This document shows positions 9,231 through 17,019 of a stretch of 43,745 bases of DNA, in pieces. The notes under the pieces were generated by a model that was not told where the DNA came from, searched no databases, and saw only the letters and a program-made list of their open reading frames with translations. A program made the translations under genes and the position numbers. The stretch comes from Thermoplasmata archaeon (GTDB taxonomy: Archaea > Thermoplasmatota > Thermoplasmata > Methanomassiliicoccales > Methanomethylophilaceae): contig SUSW01000037.1 of the NCBI GenBank assembly GCA_015063235.1, forward strand, positions 1-43,745. The letters are read 5' to 3'. How positions within the stretch are numbered: position 1 is the first letter of the stretch; each line of letters opens with the position of its first letter.

Positions 9231-9640
9231 GGCGTAAGGGCACTTACGTCATACTTATCTTCCTGGGCTCCGATACGGAGATCCGTGTCGGCGCCCTAGG
9301 CACTTTCCGTTTTTCTGAAGGAGTGTACTGTTATGTGGGCAGTGCCCTCGGCGGTCTGGACCCGCGCATCAGGAGGCATCTCAGGAAGGACAAGGTCCTG
9401 AAGTGGCACGCGGATTATCTCACGACCAGAGCCGATTCATGCAGAGCTTACATATCATATCCGGATTACATACCGGAATGCGATCTGGCCCGTATCGCCG
9501 TAGCATGCGGGATGGAACCTTCTGTCAAGGGGTTCGGATGTTCGGACTGCGGTTGCTACACGCATCTGTTCATGACAGACGATGATTCTCTGGAAACCTT
9601 TCTCAGAAGGACAGAAATGACGGAGTTCATAGACGGCTGA
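9227..9640 (+). CDS. DUF123 (GIY-YIG-like) domain protein
   Basis: 137 aa. The order GTYVILIFLG, then VGALGTFRFSEGVYCYVGSALGGLDPRIRRHLR, then KWHADYL is diagnostic of DUF123. This small domain occurs alone or fused to endonuclease III in archaea and bears resemblance to GIY-YIG nucleases. Near the C-terminus GCSDCGCYTHLF supplies three Cys and a His, a likely metal site. The start overlaps the mmp7 stop (ATGA), so it is the last gene of the MCR activation operon. Its tail overlaps the hypF 3' end by 14 bp in convergent orientation. The presumed role is nucleic-acid repair or binding, which is not obviously related to MCR. Confidence 0.85.
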   Translation: MRRKGTYVILIFLGSDTEIRVGALGTFRFSEGVYCYVGSALGGLDPRIRRHLRKDKVLKWHADYLTTRADSCRAYISYPDYIPECDLARIAVACGMEPSVKGFGCSDCGCYTHLFMTDDDSLETFLRRTEMTEFIDG

Positions 9641-11783
9641 CCGCGATCGCAGCCTGACCTACAGATACTCCGCCGTCGCCGTTGGGGACATCCTTGTGGA
9701 GAATCGGTTCCAACCCTTTGGCAGAAACCATCTCCGTGAACATCCTGGTTATTGTTCCGTTATAGGAGACCCCTCCGGTCAATCCTATCTGTTCAAGACC
9801 TTCAGATTCCGCACAGGATGCCGCCGAATCCACCAGTTCCTTCATGATGCTGTGGACCACAGAATAAGCGACATCCTCTTTTCTGCCTTTGAGAGAACGG
9901 AACAGATGTGCAGTTCTTATGCAGCCGTCCACTGTTTCGGTCTCGAATCCGTCGATGAGCTTCCCTCTTGCCAGAAGCGGTTCGAGCTTCATGGCGGGTT
10001 CGCCGTCATAGGTCCTCTGTGAGCATACCCCGAGACGGAACGAGAGTGCATCCAGGATTCTTCCGAAGGAGGATGTTTTTACACTCTTTTCCATGAGCTT
10101 CCTCAGCACCATGCTCTCTGAATCGGTGAAATCGTGGTTCTCTTCACCGTTGATGCAGTCTATGGCGAATCCGAGCCTTCTGAGGTCGTACAACGCGCGT
10201 TCGGAACCCAATAGCGGGATGGGCTCCAGATGGGCAATTCTTTTGTAGGAGCAGAAATCAGAGAGCAGGACCTCTCCGCCCCAGGCGGTTCCGTCATCTC
10301 CGAGACCGGTTCCGTCAAGGGTCAATGCAACGCATCTGTCCAGTCCGTTGTCCACCATTAGTGAGGCCGCATGAGCCCAATGGTGCTGTATCTGGATGAT
10401 CTCGGCATTGTATTCTTCTGCCAGACTCTTACTCAAAGGTCTGTTGGAATAGCCGGGATGGAGGTCCAGCGCAACTATACTAGGTACGCACCCCAGGAAT
10501 CCTATCTGCGTCCTCACAGCTTCCTCCAAATACTCCGGCACGCCTACCTTTTCCCCGTTGCCGATGTATTGGGTGGGCCAGATCCTTCCGTCGAAAGCAA
10601 CGGATGCCGTGAGGTTCTCCTGCGGACCAAGTGCAACAGCGCATCCTCTGCCTGAAATCGGCATGTGATAAGGTACGCTTCCTCTGGAGCGCCTGATGTA
10701 CTGTGTCCTGTCCCCGAACGCCCTCATAACGGTGTCATCCGCACGGTTGAGTATCTCCTGGTTATGGAGAAGATAGTAATCTGCTTTGAGCTCCTTGATC
10801 CTTCTGTCATCCACTATCATGGGTTCTCCGGGGATGTTCGCAGAGGTCATGACCAGAGCATCATGATCCAATTCGGAGAACAGCAGGTGATGCATCCCCG
10901 TATACGGAAGGAATACCCCTACGTTGTCCAATCCGGGCGAGGCAAGTTCGGTGGTTTCCGACGGGATCTTCTCCACGAGGACAATGGGTCTGTTGGGAGA
11001 TTGAAGAAGGTGTCTTTCGAATTCCGTGGGTCTGGCGTAGCGTTCGAGGGATTCCATGTCTTTGGCCATCAATGCGAAGGGCTTCTCCTTCCTGCCGTAC
11101 CACTCACGCAGATCGCTCAATTTATTCAGGTTGCAGCATATGTGCATTCCTCCCCATCCTTTCACCACTGCAATCTTTCCTGCATCGAGTTCTTTCGCCA
11201 GAGCGGATATAGGGTCATCCGTATCGATGATGCCGTCGTTGTCCTCGAGCCTGTATGAAGGTCCGCATAAGGGGCAGCAGACCGTTTGATGATGGAATCT
11301 GCGGTCAAACGGATCCCTGAATTCATGGTCGCATTCCTTGCATAGCGGGAATGAGTCCATGGATGTCAGAGGGCGATCGTAAGGCATGCCCTTCAGAAGT
11401 GTGAAGCGGGGGCCGCAGTTGGTGCATGTGGTGAACGGATATCCTCTCCTTCTGCCTGCGGACATCAACTCCTTCAGACATTCATTGCAGATGGCACTGT
11501 CGGCAGGTATGGATGCTCCCTGGCCGGAATCCATAGACGGCAATATCCTGAATCCCTTCTCCCCCGAGTATACGGTATCGATCTTTTCTACTGAATCTAT
11601 CTTGGCCAGCGGGGGCAGGGAGGATTCGATCTCTGCGATGAGTTCATCCCCCTTATCGGTTTCGATAACCACATCAGAACCGTCATTCCATACAGAACCT
11701 GAGGCGTCGATCCTCTCTGCTGCGCGGTAGACTGTGGGTCTGAAACCGACTCCCTGAACTGTTCCGCGGATGAGGATCCTCAT
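9627..11783 (-). CDS. hypF: Hydrogenase maturation carbamoyltransferase HypF
   Basis: HypF converts carbamoyl phosphate and ATP to a thiocarbamate on HypE, from which the cyanide ligands of the [NiFe] hydrogenase iron arise. The 718-aa protein shows the full domain order. An acylphosphatase domain comes first (RGTVQGVGFRPTVYR, 6-20). Two zinc-finger motifs follow (CNECLKEL with CTNCGPRF, then CKECDHEF with CCPLCGPSY). Next is a YrdC/Sua5-like domain (AVVKGWGGMHICCN, SANIPGEP) and a Kae1-like C-terminal domain (HHWAHAASLMVDNG, LTGGVSYNG). A TATA-like box centred near 11809 is 26 bp from the ATG, suggesting a leaderless mRNA. It stands alone here, while hypA and hypD are about 23 kb away and hypB, hypC and hypE are not in the window. 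Confidence 0.96.
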   Translation of the reverse strand: MRILIRGTVQGVGFRPTVYRAAERIDASGSVWNDGSDVVIETDKGDELIAEIESSLPPLAKIDSVEKIDTVYSGEKGFRILPSMDSGQGASIPADSAICNECLKELMSAGRRRGYPFTTCTNCGPRFTLLKGMPYDRPLTSMDSFPLCKECDHEFRDPFDRRFHHQTVCCPLCGPSYRLEDNDGIIDTDDPISALAKELDAGKIAVVKGWGGMHICCNLNKLSDLREWYGRKEKPFALMAKDMESLERYARPTEFERHLLQSPNRPIVLVEKIPSETTELASPGLDNVGVFLPYTGMHHLLFSELDHDALVMTSANIPGEPMIVDDRRIKELKADYYLLHNQEILNRADDTVMRAFGDRTQYIRRSRGSVPYHMPISGRGCAVALGPQENLTASVAFDGRIWPTQYIGNGEKVGVPEYLEEAVRTQIGFLGCVPSIVALDLHPGYSNRPLSKSLAEEYNAEIIQIQHHWAHAASLMVDNGLDRCVALTLDGTGLGDDGTAWGGEVLLSDFCSYKRIAHLEPIPLLGSERALYDLRRLGFAIDCINGEENHDFTDSESMVLRKLMEKSVKTSSFGRILDALSFRLGVCSQRTYDGEPAMKLEPLLARGKLIDGFETETVDGCIRTAHLFRSLKGRKEDVAYSVVHSIMKELVDSAASCAESEGLEQIGLTGGVSYNGTITRMFTEMVSAKGLEPILHKDVPNGDGGVSVGQAAIAVSRL

Positions 11784-11869
11784 GCTTCCGATAATTCGGT
11801 ACAGACATAAAGCATGAACGTACCTCCGTCCGAATGGATTTATTATGATGATAGAGGATAGCTTGAGCG
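11784..11869. promoter_or_regulatory. Divergent promoters, hypF / ybaK-like gene
   Basis: A TATA-like box at about 11805-11812 serves hypF on the minus strand (26 bp from its ATG). ATTTATTA at 11838-11845 serves the plus-strand deacylase gene (about 28 bp from its ATG). Both spacings suit leaderless transcripts. Confidence 0.5.
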
Positions 11870-12352
11870 ATGCAGAACGAGAAGACGAATCCGATGAGGC
11901 ACCTGGACAAGCTCAAGATACCTTACGAACCTATCCATACCGAAGGAGAGTTCGTCAGCGGATTGGATGTGGCCATGGCAAATGGACAGGATCCGTCCAG
12001 AGTTTTCAAGTCGCTTATGACGATGGGCAAGGAGAAGTGCTACTATTGCTTCATGGTGCCTGTGACCGGCGAGCTCGATCTGAAGAAGGCTGCGGCATCC
12101 GTAGGCGAGAAGTCCGTCACTATGCTGAAGTCGGACCAGCTACTGCCTCTGATGGGTTATGTCCATGGAGGCTGTTCTCCGCTTTGCACCAAGCGCCCTG
12201 TGAGGATAATTATAGATTCCAGCGCCACGGATGCTGATTACATGTATTTCAGCGCGGGAAAGGTCGGCTGGCAGATGAAGGTGAACGTTTCCGATCTCCC
12301 GAAGATGATGGAATTCCAGTACGCGGATATCAGGAAACAGATTTTCGATTGA
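11870..12352 (+). CDS. ybaK: YbaK-type Cys-tRNA(Pro) deacylase
   Basis: 160 aa. YbaK/EbsC proteins hydrolyse cysteine wrongly attached to tRNA(Pro). Family features seen are the opening NEKTNPMRHLDKLKIPYEP, the VFKSLM segment with the conserved Lys, the KSVTML turn, GYVHGGCSPLCTK (the glycine/serine/proline loop that shapes the active site) and an ISPGKRGLQ-like segment here reading FSAGKVGWQMKV. Length is typical. The ATG at 11870 is supported by a TATA box about 28 bp upstream. No good ribosome binding site is visible, so leaderless translation is likely. A strong bidirectional hairpin follows the stop. Confidence 0.92.
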   Translation: MQNEKTNPMRHLDKLKIPYEPIHTEGEFVSGLDVAMANGQDPSRVFKSLMTMGKEKCYYCFMVPVTGELDLKKAAASVGEKSVTMLKSDQLLPLMGYVHGGCSPLCTKRPVRIIIDSSATDADYMYFSAGKVGWQMKVNVSDLPKMMEFQYADIRKQIFD

Positions 12353-12361
12353 GAAAAGAAT

Positions 12362-12380
12362 CGGAGGGCAGAGCCCTCCG
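12362..12380. terminator. Bidirectional terminator hairpin
   Basis: CGGAGGGC (12362-12369) and GCCCTCCG (12373-12380) form a perfect 8-bp stem with a 3-nt loop between two convergent genes. T-rich sequence follows on both strands, more strongly on the minus strand (ATTCTTTTC). Confidence 0.7.
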
Positions 12381-12386
12381 GGTGTT

Positions 12387-13169
12387 TCAGCGCATCACGT
12401 TCAATTTCTCGAGTTCATCGAGGATCCTCTTCCTCAGAGCCGTGAATTCAGGCGCAGAACGGTCGCGGGGCCTGGGCCAATCCAGGTTGATGATCTCTTT
12501 GATCTTGGAGGGACGCGGCGAGAGCACGACCACACGGTCTGAAAGGAACAGGGCTTCGTCCACTGAGTGGGTGATGAATATGATCGTCGTTCCCGTCTTA
12601 TCCAGGATCTTGACCAGTTGAGCCTGCATGATGTTCCTAGTCTGGGCGTCAAGAGCTCCGAACGGTTCATCCATCAGGATTACATCGGGGTTGTTGATGA
12701 GCGCACGTGCGATTCCCACACGCTGCTTCATCCCTCCGGAAAGCTCGTGTATCCTTGCATTCTTGAACTCGCCAAGGCCTACAAGCTCGATGTACTCATC
12801 GGCCTTCTGGTGGCGTTCCTCCTTGGGGACCCCTGCGACCTCCAGTCCGAACTCCACGTTCCTCCTTACGGATCTCCATGGGAACAGGGCGAAATCCTGG
12901 AACACCATACCTCTGTCGGGTCCGGGCTCCTTGCATTCCTTGCCTGCTATGATGATGGATCCCTCGGTGGGTTCTAGCAGTCCTGCTATCATACGGAGGA
13001 TGGTGGTCTTACCGCAACCGGAGGGTCCGATTATGGAGACAAGCTCTCCTTTCTTGACAGTGAGGTCTATCCTGTCGATGGCGACGGTTTCGACCTCATC
13101 TTTCCTGTAGACCTTACGGATCCCATCGATGACGATGAAATCTTCTCCTTCCTTGACTTCGTTGCTCAT
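12387..13169 (-). CDS. ABC importer ATPase, SsuB/TauB/NrtD type
   Basis: This is the energising subunit of a nitrate/sulfonate/taurine-type importer, 260 aa. Walker A GPSGCGKTT lies near residue 43. A Q-loop (VFQDFALFPW), signature LSGGMKQRVGIARAL, Walker B VILMDEPFGALD and switch His (FITHSVDEA) are all intact, so it should be a competent ATPase. It is the last gene of the three-gene operon with the permease (ATGA overlap) and the unusual binding protein. The substrate cannot be assigned from this subunit. Family members move sulfonates, nitrate, bicarbonate or pyrimidine-like compounds. Confidence 0.92.
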   Translation of the reverse strand: MSNEVKEGEDFIVIDGIRKVYRKDEVETVAIDRIDLTVKKGELVSIIGPSGCGKTTILRMIAGLLEPTEGSIIIAGKECKEPGPDRGMVFQDFALFPWRSVRRNVEFGLEVAGVPKEERHQKADEYIELVGLGEFKNARIHELSGGMKQRVGIARALINNPDVILMDEPFGALDAQTRNIMQAQLVKILDKTGTTIIFITHSVDEALFLSDRVVVLSPRPSKIKEIINLDWPRPRDRSAPEFTALRKRILDELEKLNVMR

Positions 13170-13972
13170 TCGATCCCCATCCTCTTCGAGATTCTCTTCT
13201 GAATGTATTCAGAGAGACTGGTGGTCATTATACCCAGGAACGCGATGATCACAAGGATGGCGAATACGCTGGGCCACAGACTGTTCTGACACATGCTCTG
13301 CAGGCAGTAACCCACTCCGATGGATACGGGCGAGTACATCTCTGCGGCGACGATACACATCCATCCCACTCCCAGACCGACCTTGATACCGTTCATCAGG
13401 TACGGGACGGCGCTTGGGATCATGACCTTCAGGAAGACCTGTGTCTTATTGGCCCCGAGGGTCCTGGCGGCATCGACCAGGGTCTGGTCGATCTTCTTCA
13501 CTCCGAAGATGATGTTGGTCAGCAGAGGGAAGAATATACCTATGAACACGACTAGGATAGGTCCGACGCCGTAGCTGATTCCGTAGATGAACACAGGTGC
13601 CCATGCGATGGGTGCGATAGGCCTAAGCACCTCGATCATGGGGGTGACGAATGTGTTCAGCGTCTTGGAGTATCCAAGGAACAATCCCAGGGGGATAGCC
13701 ACGATGAGCGCCAGCAGGAATCCCTGGATGAACAGGCTCAGCGACGACCATATGATGCTTCCTGAAGACTGGTGCGAATAACCGTTTTCCAGGAAGTCTA
13801 TGAGTGCTTCGAAAGTCTCCGCGGGCGTGGGGAACACATTGGTGTTTGCCAATATGGAAAGGATCCACCACAGTTCCACGAACATTATCAGAGACAGAAT
13901 GACAATCAAGACCGTCCTGCCGAATCTGTGATACTTGTTGTTCTCATCGAAATTGAATGTCTCGAATGTCAT
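13166..13972 (-). CDS. ABC importer permease, SsuC/TauC type
   Basis: 268 aa with about six membrane segments. The first, near residues 18-38, precedes a periplasmic-side segment. The EAA loop for docking the ATPase is visible as LVDAARTLGANKTQVFLKVMIPSAVPYLMNGIK-like sequence around residues 165-195. The family segment RPIAPIAWAPVFI is present. The start overlaps the stop of the binding-protein gene (ATGA) and the stop overlaps the ATPase start, so all three are translated from one message. The protein probably forms a homodimer in the membrane. Confidence 0.92.
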   Translation of the reverse strand: MTFETFNFDENNKYHRFGRTVLIVILSLIMFVELWWILSILANTNVFPTPAETFEALIDFLENGYSHQSSGSIIWSSLSLFIQGFLLALIVAIPLGLFLGYSKTLNTFVTPMIEVLRPIAPIAWAPVFIYGISYGVGPILVVFIGIFFPLLTNIIFGVKKIDQTLVDAARTLGANKTQVFLKVMIPSAVPYLMNGIKVGLGVGWMCIVAAEMYSPVSIGVGYCLQSMCQNSLWPSVFAILVIIAFLGIMTTSLSEYIQKRISKRMGIE

Positions 13973-16227
13973 TCCTCTCCCTCCACAAGTTTGATCTTCT
14001 TAGCGTTGATCGTTGCGCTGGTGATAGGCGGAGCTCCCATGAATCCGAGATCGGACTGGCCGCCGAGGAGATCCTGAGCGACGCCTCCTCCGTTGGGGAG
14101 GGTCCTGATGGTGACCTCGAGTCCGTATTCCTCGAAGTATCCGAGGGTCTTCGCGACCTGGACTGCTATTTGGTGGATATCCCCGTCGATGGCAGCCAGG
14201 GTGATGCTGCTCTTGTCACCGGAGTATCCATTCGCCGTAAGTGCCTTCACGAGGTAGCTGTTATCGATGAATGCCGATGCCAGATCGTCATATGATGCAA
14301 AACCCAGATCAGCCAGTTTGACCTTGATTCCGCCAAGATCCGTAAGGTCCTGGGCAAGCGTTCCGATGTCATCGACCAGCTTGTCAAGTTGCGCTGTGCC
14401 GGCTGTGTCGCTGTATGCATATATGACGCCATAGAGCGCCTCTTTGATGATCTCATCGGTCAGACCGTGGATGTTCTCCTTACAGATAGCGACAAGATTA
14501 GCAAATTTCGTGCCACTCGGATCGTCCTTGGCTTCGTTGATGTAGTCTACTGCCTTGATGTATGCTGCGAGGAATCTCACCGTCTCATCCGAGTGGTTCT
14601 TGAGGTAATTTTCGTATCCTGCTATAAGACAGCATGTGTGACCGGGGAACAGTACGTTGGTGGTCGCCATTTCTTTGAAATAGTCGCTGGACAGGATGTA
14701 GTGGTATTGAGGTTCCCAAAGGATTCCACCGTCAAGGATCGAGCTGTTGTTGATGGCATCGGAATAGGTTTTGATGCTATCCACGAAGTAAACGGTGTCC
14801 GGCTCTGGATGTGATTCGCTGTATTTCTCGAACTTCATCCCGAACGTGTTCTGTACCAGTTCCATGAGCTGGACATGTTGTATGGTGCTGGATCCAGGGG
14901 TTCCGAAGACCTTTCCACCCCACATCTCCTTATGGTACTCGATATTGTCTCCGTTGATCGTCACGAAATCATCTGCGTTGTATTTCGATGCGATGTATAT
15001 CCCCGATCCGTCTGTGTTGACCCTTGAGATGAGGGATACAGCCTTCTCCACATGGGTGGCGACGTCATGCTTGACGATGGCTTTGGCGTTGATCGTTGCG
15101 CTGGTGATAGGTGGAGCTCCCATGAATCCGAGGTCGGACTGGCCTCCGAGGATATCCAGTGAAACAGCTCCTCCGTTGGGCAGGGCCCTGATGTTGATAC
15201 TGAGTCCGTATTCCTCGCAGTATCCGAGGGTCTTCGCGACCTGGACTGCTATTTGGTGGATGTCTCCGTCGATGGCTGCGACATTGATCGTGGATTTGGA
15301 GCCCGAGTTGGCTGTGTAGGAGAGAGCATTCCTAAGGTAGCTGTCGTCTATGAATGCCTTTGAGAACTCCTCATAAGAATCGAATCCGAGTTCAGAGATC
15401 TTGTACTTGATTCCTCCGAGATCGGTCAGATTCTCCGCCAGGGAGGCGATGTCTGATTCTAGATCCGAGAGTGAGGAGCTGTTGGGCTTGTCGCTGTATT
15501 TGTACACCACGCCATCTAGGGCCTCTTTGATGACTTCATCGCTCAGTCCCTTGATGTTGTCTTTACAGATCTGGACGAGTTTAGCATACTCTTCTCCTGA
15601 AGGATTGTCTTTGGCCTCGTTGATGTAGTCTACTGCCTTGATGTATGCTGCGAGGAATCTTATGGTCTCATCCGCATGACTGTCCAGATAATCCTGGTAT
15701 CCTGCGATCAGACAGCATGTGTGCCCGGGGAACAGTACGTTAGTGGTCACCATTCCATCGTAGTAACCGCTGGACAGAATGTAATGATACTGAGGCTCCC
15801 ACAGGATTCCGCCGTCGAGAATGTCCCTGTTGTTGATGGCCATCGTATAGTTGTTGACATTGTCGACAAAATAAACTGTGTTGGGATTGAGGGGTTTCGT
15901 ATTGCTGTATTTATCGAACTCCAATCCCATCTTGTTTGTCACAATATCCATGAGCTGGACATGCTGTATGGTGCTGGCTCCGGGGGTTCCGAAGACCTTT
16001 CCGCCCCACATCTCTTTGTTGAATGTTATGGATTTATCACTGTTGATGGTGATGAAATCGTCAGCGTCATATTCTGATGCCAAATAGATTCCGGATCCAT
16101 CCGTATTCACCCTTGCGATAAGAGAAAGCTCCTTTTCAACCTCTCCTGAGGCAGAACTGGTTTCCTTGTTTTCAAGGGCGAAGATAGCTCCGGCAGCTAT
16201 CAATTCTATCAGAACGATAATTATCAC
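13969..16227 (-). CDS. Tandem, circularly permuted substrate-binding protein of the SsuA/NMT1 type
   Basis: 752 aa. Residues 1-29 are a hydrophobic signal or anchor segment. Residues 30-390 and 391-751 are two copies of a 361-residue unit, in register with no gaps. In each unit the part that normally forms the second portion of such proteins (SRVNTDGSGIY, WGGKVFGTPG, LWEPQYHYIL, FPGHTCCLIAGY) comes first. The part that normally opens the protein (AAIDGDIHQIAVQVAKTLGY, LGGQSDLGFMGAPPITSA) comes last, at about 312-391 and 673-752. A complete normally ordered protein therefore sits in the middle, flanked by complementary halves. The only usual start codon is GTG at 16227, with no good ribosome binding site. 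An in-frame ATT at 16245 has GGAAGTG 5 nt before it and would add a basic n-region (IRTKT). Feeds the permease and ATPase encoded downstream. Substrate unknown. Confidence 0.88.
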   Translation of the reverse strand: MIIIVLIELIAAGAIFALENKETSSASGEVEKELSLIARVNTDGSGIYLASEYDADDFITINSDKSITFNKEMWGGKVFGTPGASTIQHVQLMDIVTNKMGLEFDKYSNTKPLNPNTVYFVDNVNNYTMAINNRDILDGGILWEPQYHYILSSGYYDGMVTTNVLFPGHTCCLIAGYQDYLDSHADETIRFLAAYIKAVDYINEAKDNPSGEEYAKLVQICKDNIKGLSDEVIKEALDGVVYKYSDKPNSSSLSDLESDIASLAENLTDLGGIKYKISELGFDSYEEFSKAFIDDSYLRNALSYTANSGSKSTINVAAIDGDIHQIAVQVAKTLGYCEEYGLSINIRALPNGGAVSLDILGGQSDLGFMGAPPITSATINAKAIVKHDVATHVEKAVSLISRVNTDGSGIYIASKYNADDFVTINGDNIEYHKEMWGGKVFGTPGSSTIQHVQLMELVQNTFGMKFEKYSESHPEPDTVYFVDSIKTYSDAINNSSILDGGILWEPQYHYILSSDYFKEMATTNVLFPGHTCCLIAGYENYLKNHSDETVRFLAAYIKAVDYINEAKDDPSGTKFANLVAICKENIHGLTDEIIKEALYGVIYAYSDTAGTAQLDKLVDDIGTLAQDLTDLGGIKVKLADLGFASYDDLASAFIDNSYLVKALTANGYSGDKSSITLAAIDGDIHQIAVQVAKTLGYFEEYGLEVTIRTLPNGGGVAQDLLGGQSDLGFMGAPPITSATINAKKIKLVEGEE
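13975..15057 (-). repeat. Second copy of the 1083-bp in-frame tandem repeat
   Basis: This copy encodes residues 391-751 of the binding protein. Matching points are exactly 1083 bp apart, for example 14003 and 15086, and 14535 and 15618. From 14535 and 15618 onward more than 40 consecutive bases are identical. Confidence 0.9.
15058..16140 (-). repeat. First copy of the 1083-bp in-frame tandem repeat
   Basis: This copy encodes residues 30-390 of the binding protein. Similarity to the neighbouring copy is clear at both DNA and protein level and has patches of near-identity, suggesting recent duplication or ongoing gene conversion. Confidence 0.9.
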
Positions 16228-16300
16228 TAGAGTTTTCGTTCTAATGTTCGCACTTCCTTGTAACGTACTTGTAGGGTTAGATTATAACCTTATTGGGGAA
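16228..16300 (-). promoter_or_regulatory. Promoter of the ABC importer operon
   Basis: On the minus strand GGTTATAATCT (about 16280-16290) is a good TATA box. A start site about 26 nt on, near 16258, would leave a leader of only 13 nt before the ATT at 16245 and 31 nt before the GTG at 16227. Confidence 0.5.
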
Positions 16301-16363
16301 AAAATTCCTAATTGTAGAAATTGACAGTTGAGTATCCGATTAAGGAAGATAGAGAAAAAATAG

Positions 16364-16382
16364 CCTGCCCATAAAGGGCAGG
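16364..16382 (-). terminator. Terminator of the GTPase/His-rich operon
   Basis: On the minus strand CCTGCCC-TTTAT-GGGCAGG forms a perfect 7-bp stem with a 5-nt loop. It is followed by CTATTTTTT, a classic intrinsic terminator layout 22 nt beyond the stop of the His-rich gene. Confidence 0.75.
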
Positions 16383-16404
16383 TGTTGGATTATAGCGTTT
16401 ATTT

Positions 16405-17019
16405 TCAGTCGTGGTGATGATGCTCGTGCTTGTGCTCTTTGTGGCAGCAGCAATCTTCATCATCGTCATCGTGGTGATGTTCATGATCATGTTCACCATG
16501 ATGATGGTGATGTTCATGATCGTGGTCATGCTCGCAGCAACATTCTCCATCGTGGTGGTGATGATGCTCGTGATCATGATCATGGTGACAGCTGCACTCC
16601 TCTCCATCATGATGATGGTGATCGTGGCAGTGGCATTCCACATGCTCGTCGATCTCATAGAACAGTCCGCTGTCGTCCACCGCATGATACATCCTGTGTT
16701 GGAGCTCGTGCTCATCCACGTCGAGCACTGCACTCATGAATGTGAAATTGACCCTCTCCTGGGGATCCAGATTCCCGTGCTTCTCGACGCCGTTCGACAT
16801 GTCGGTGAGATTGTAAGTGACTCCAGTGCCGTCATCGAGGGTCACAGCGGCCTTGATGTGTCCGAGCATCGCGCCGGCTTCCTTCTCGACCCATTTTCCG
16901 ACCTCCATCATAGCGTCTTTGAGCCTTGCTTCCGCGTCTGCGTTCCAGCAGCCGATTCTTCCGGAGACGCCTGCAGCGCACCCTCCGGCCTCTTCAAAAG
17001 ATGTCTTCTCTCCGCTCAT
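16405..17019 (-). CDS. Protein with 76-residue His/Cys-rich metal-binding tail
   Basis: 204 aa. The ATG at 17019 overlaps the stop of the GTPase gene (ATGA), so the two are coupled. Residues 1-128 form an ordered domain I do not recognise. It contains a GCAAGVSGRIGCW segment with two Cys, a KWVEKEAGAMLGHIKA helix and a strand pair typical of a small alpha/beta fold. Residues 129-204 hold 35 His and 10 Cys, arranged as repeats of a C-x-C or CCC group followed by HDHDHEHHHHH and DGE. Such tails bind nickel, cobalt, zinc or copper, as in the His-rich regions of HypB and similar metallochaperones. The tail was probably expanded by repeat slippage. Given its GTPase partner, a metallochaperone or metal store is the best guess. 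Which metal is not visible. Confidence 0.85.
   Translation of the reverse strand: MSGEKTSFEEAGGCAAGVSGRIGCWNADAEARLKDAMMEVGKWVEKEAGAMLGHIKAAVTLDDGTGVTYNLTDMSNGVEKHGNLDPQERVNFTFMSAVLDVDEHELQHRMYHAVDDSGLFYEIDEHVECHCHDHHHHDGEECSCHHDHDHEHHHHHDGECCCEHDHDHEHHHHHGEHDHEHHHDDDDEDCCCHKEHKHEHHHHD

Noticed and set aside
16411-16640. Possible CRISPR or tandem-repeat array
   Set aside because: The repeat is an in-frame triplet-rich coding repeat for the His/Cys tail, with no spacers.
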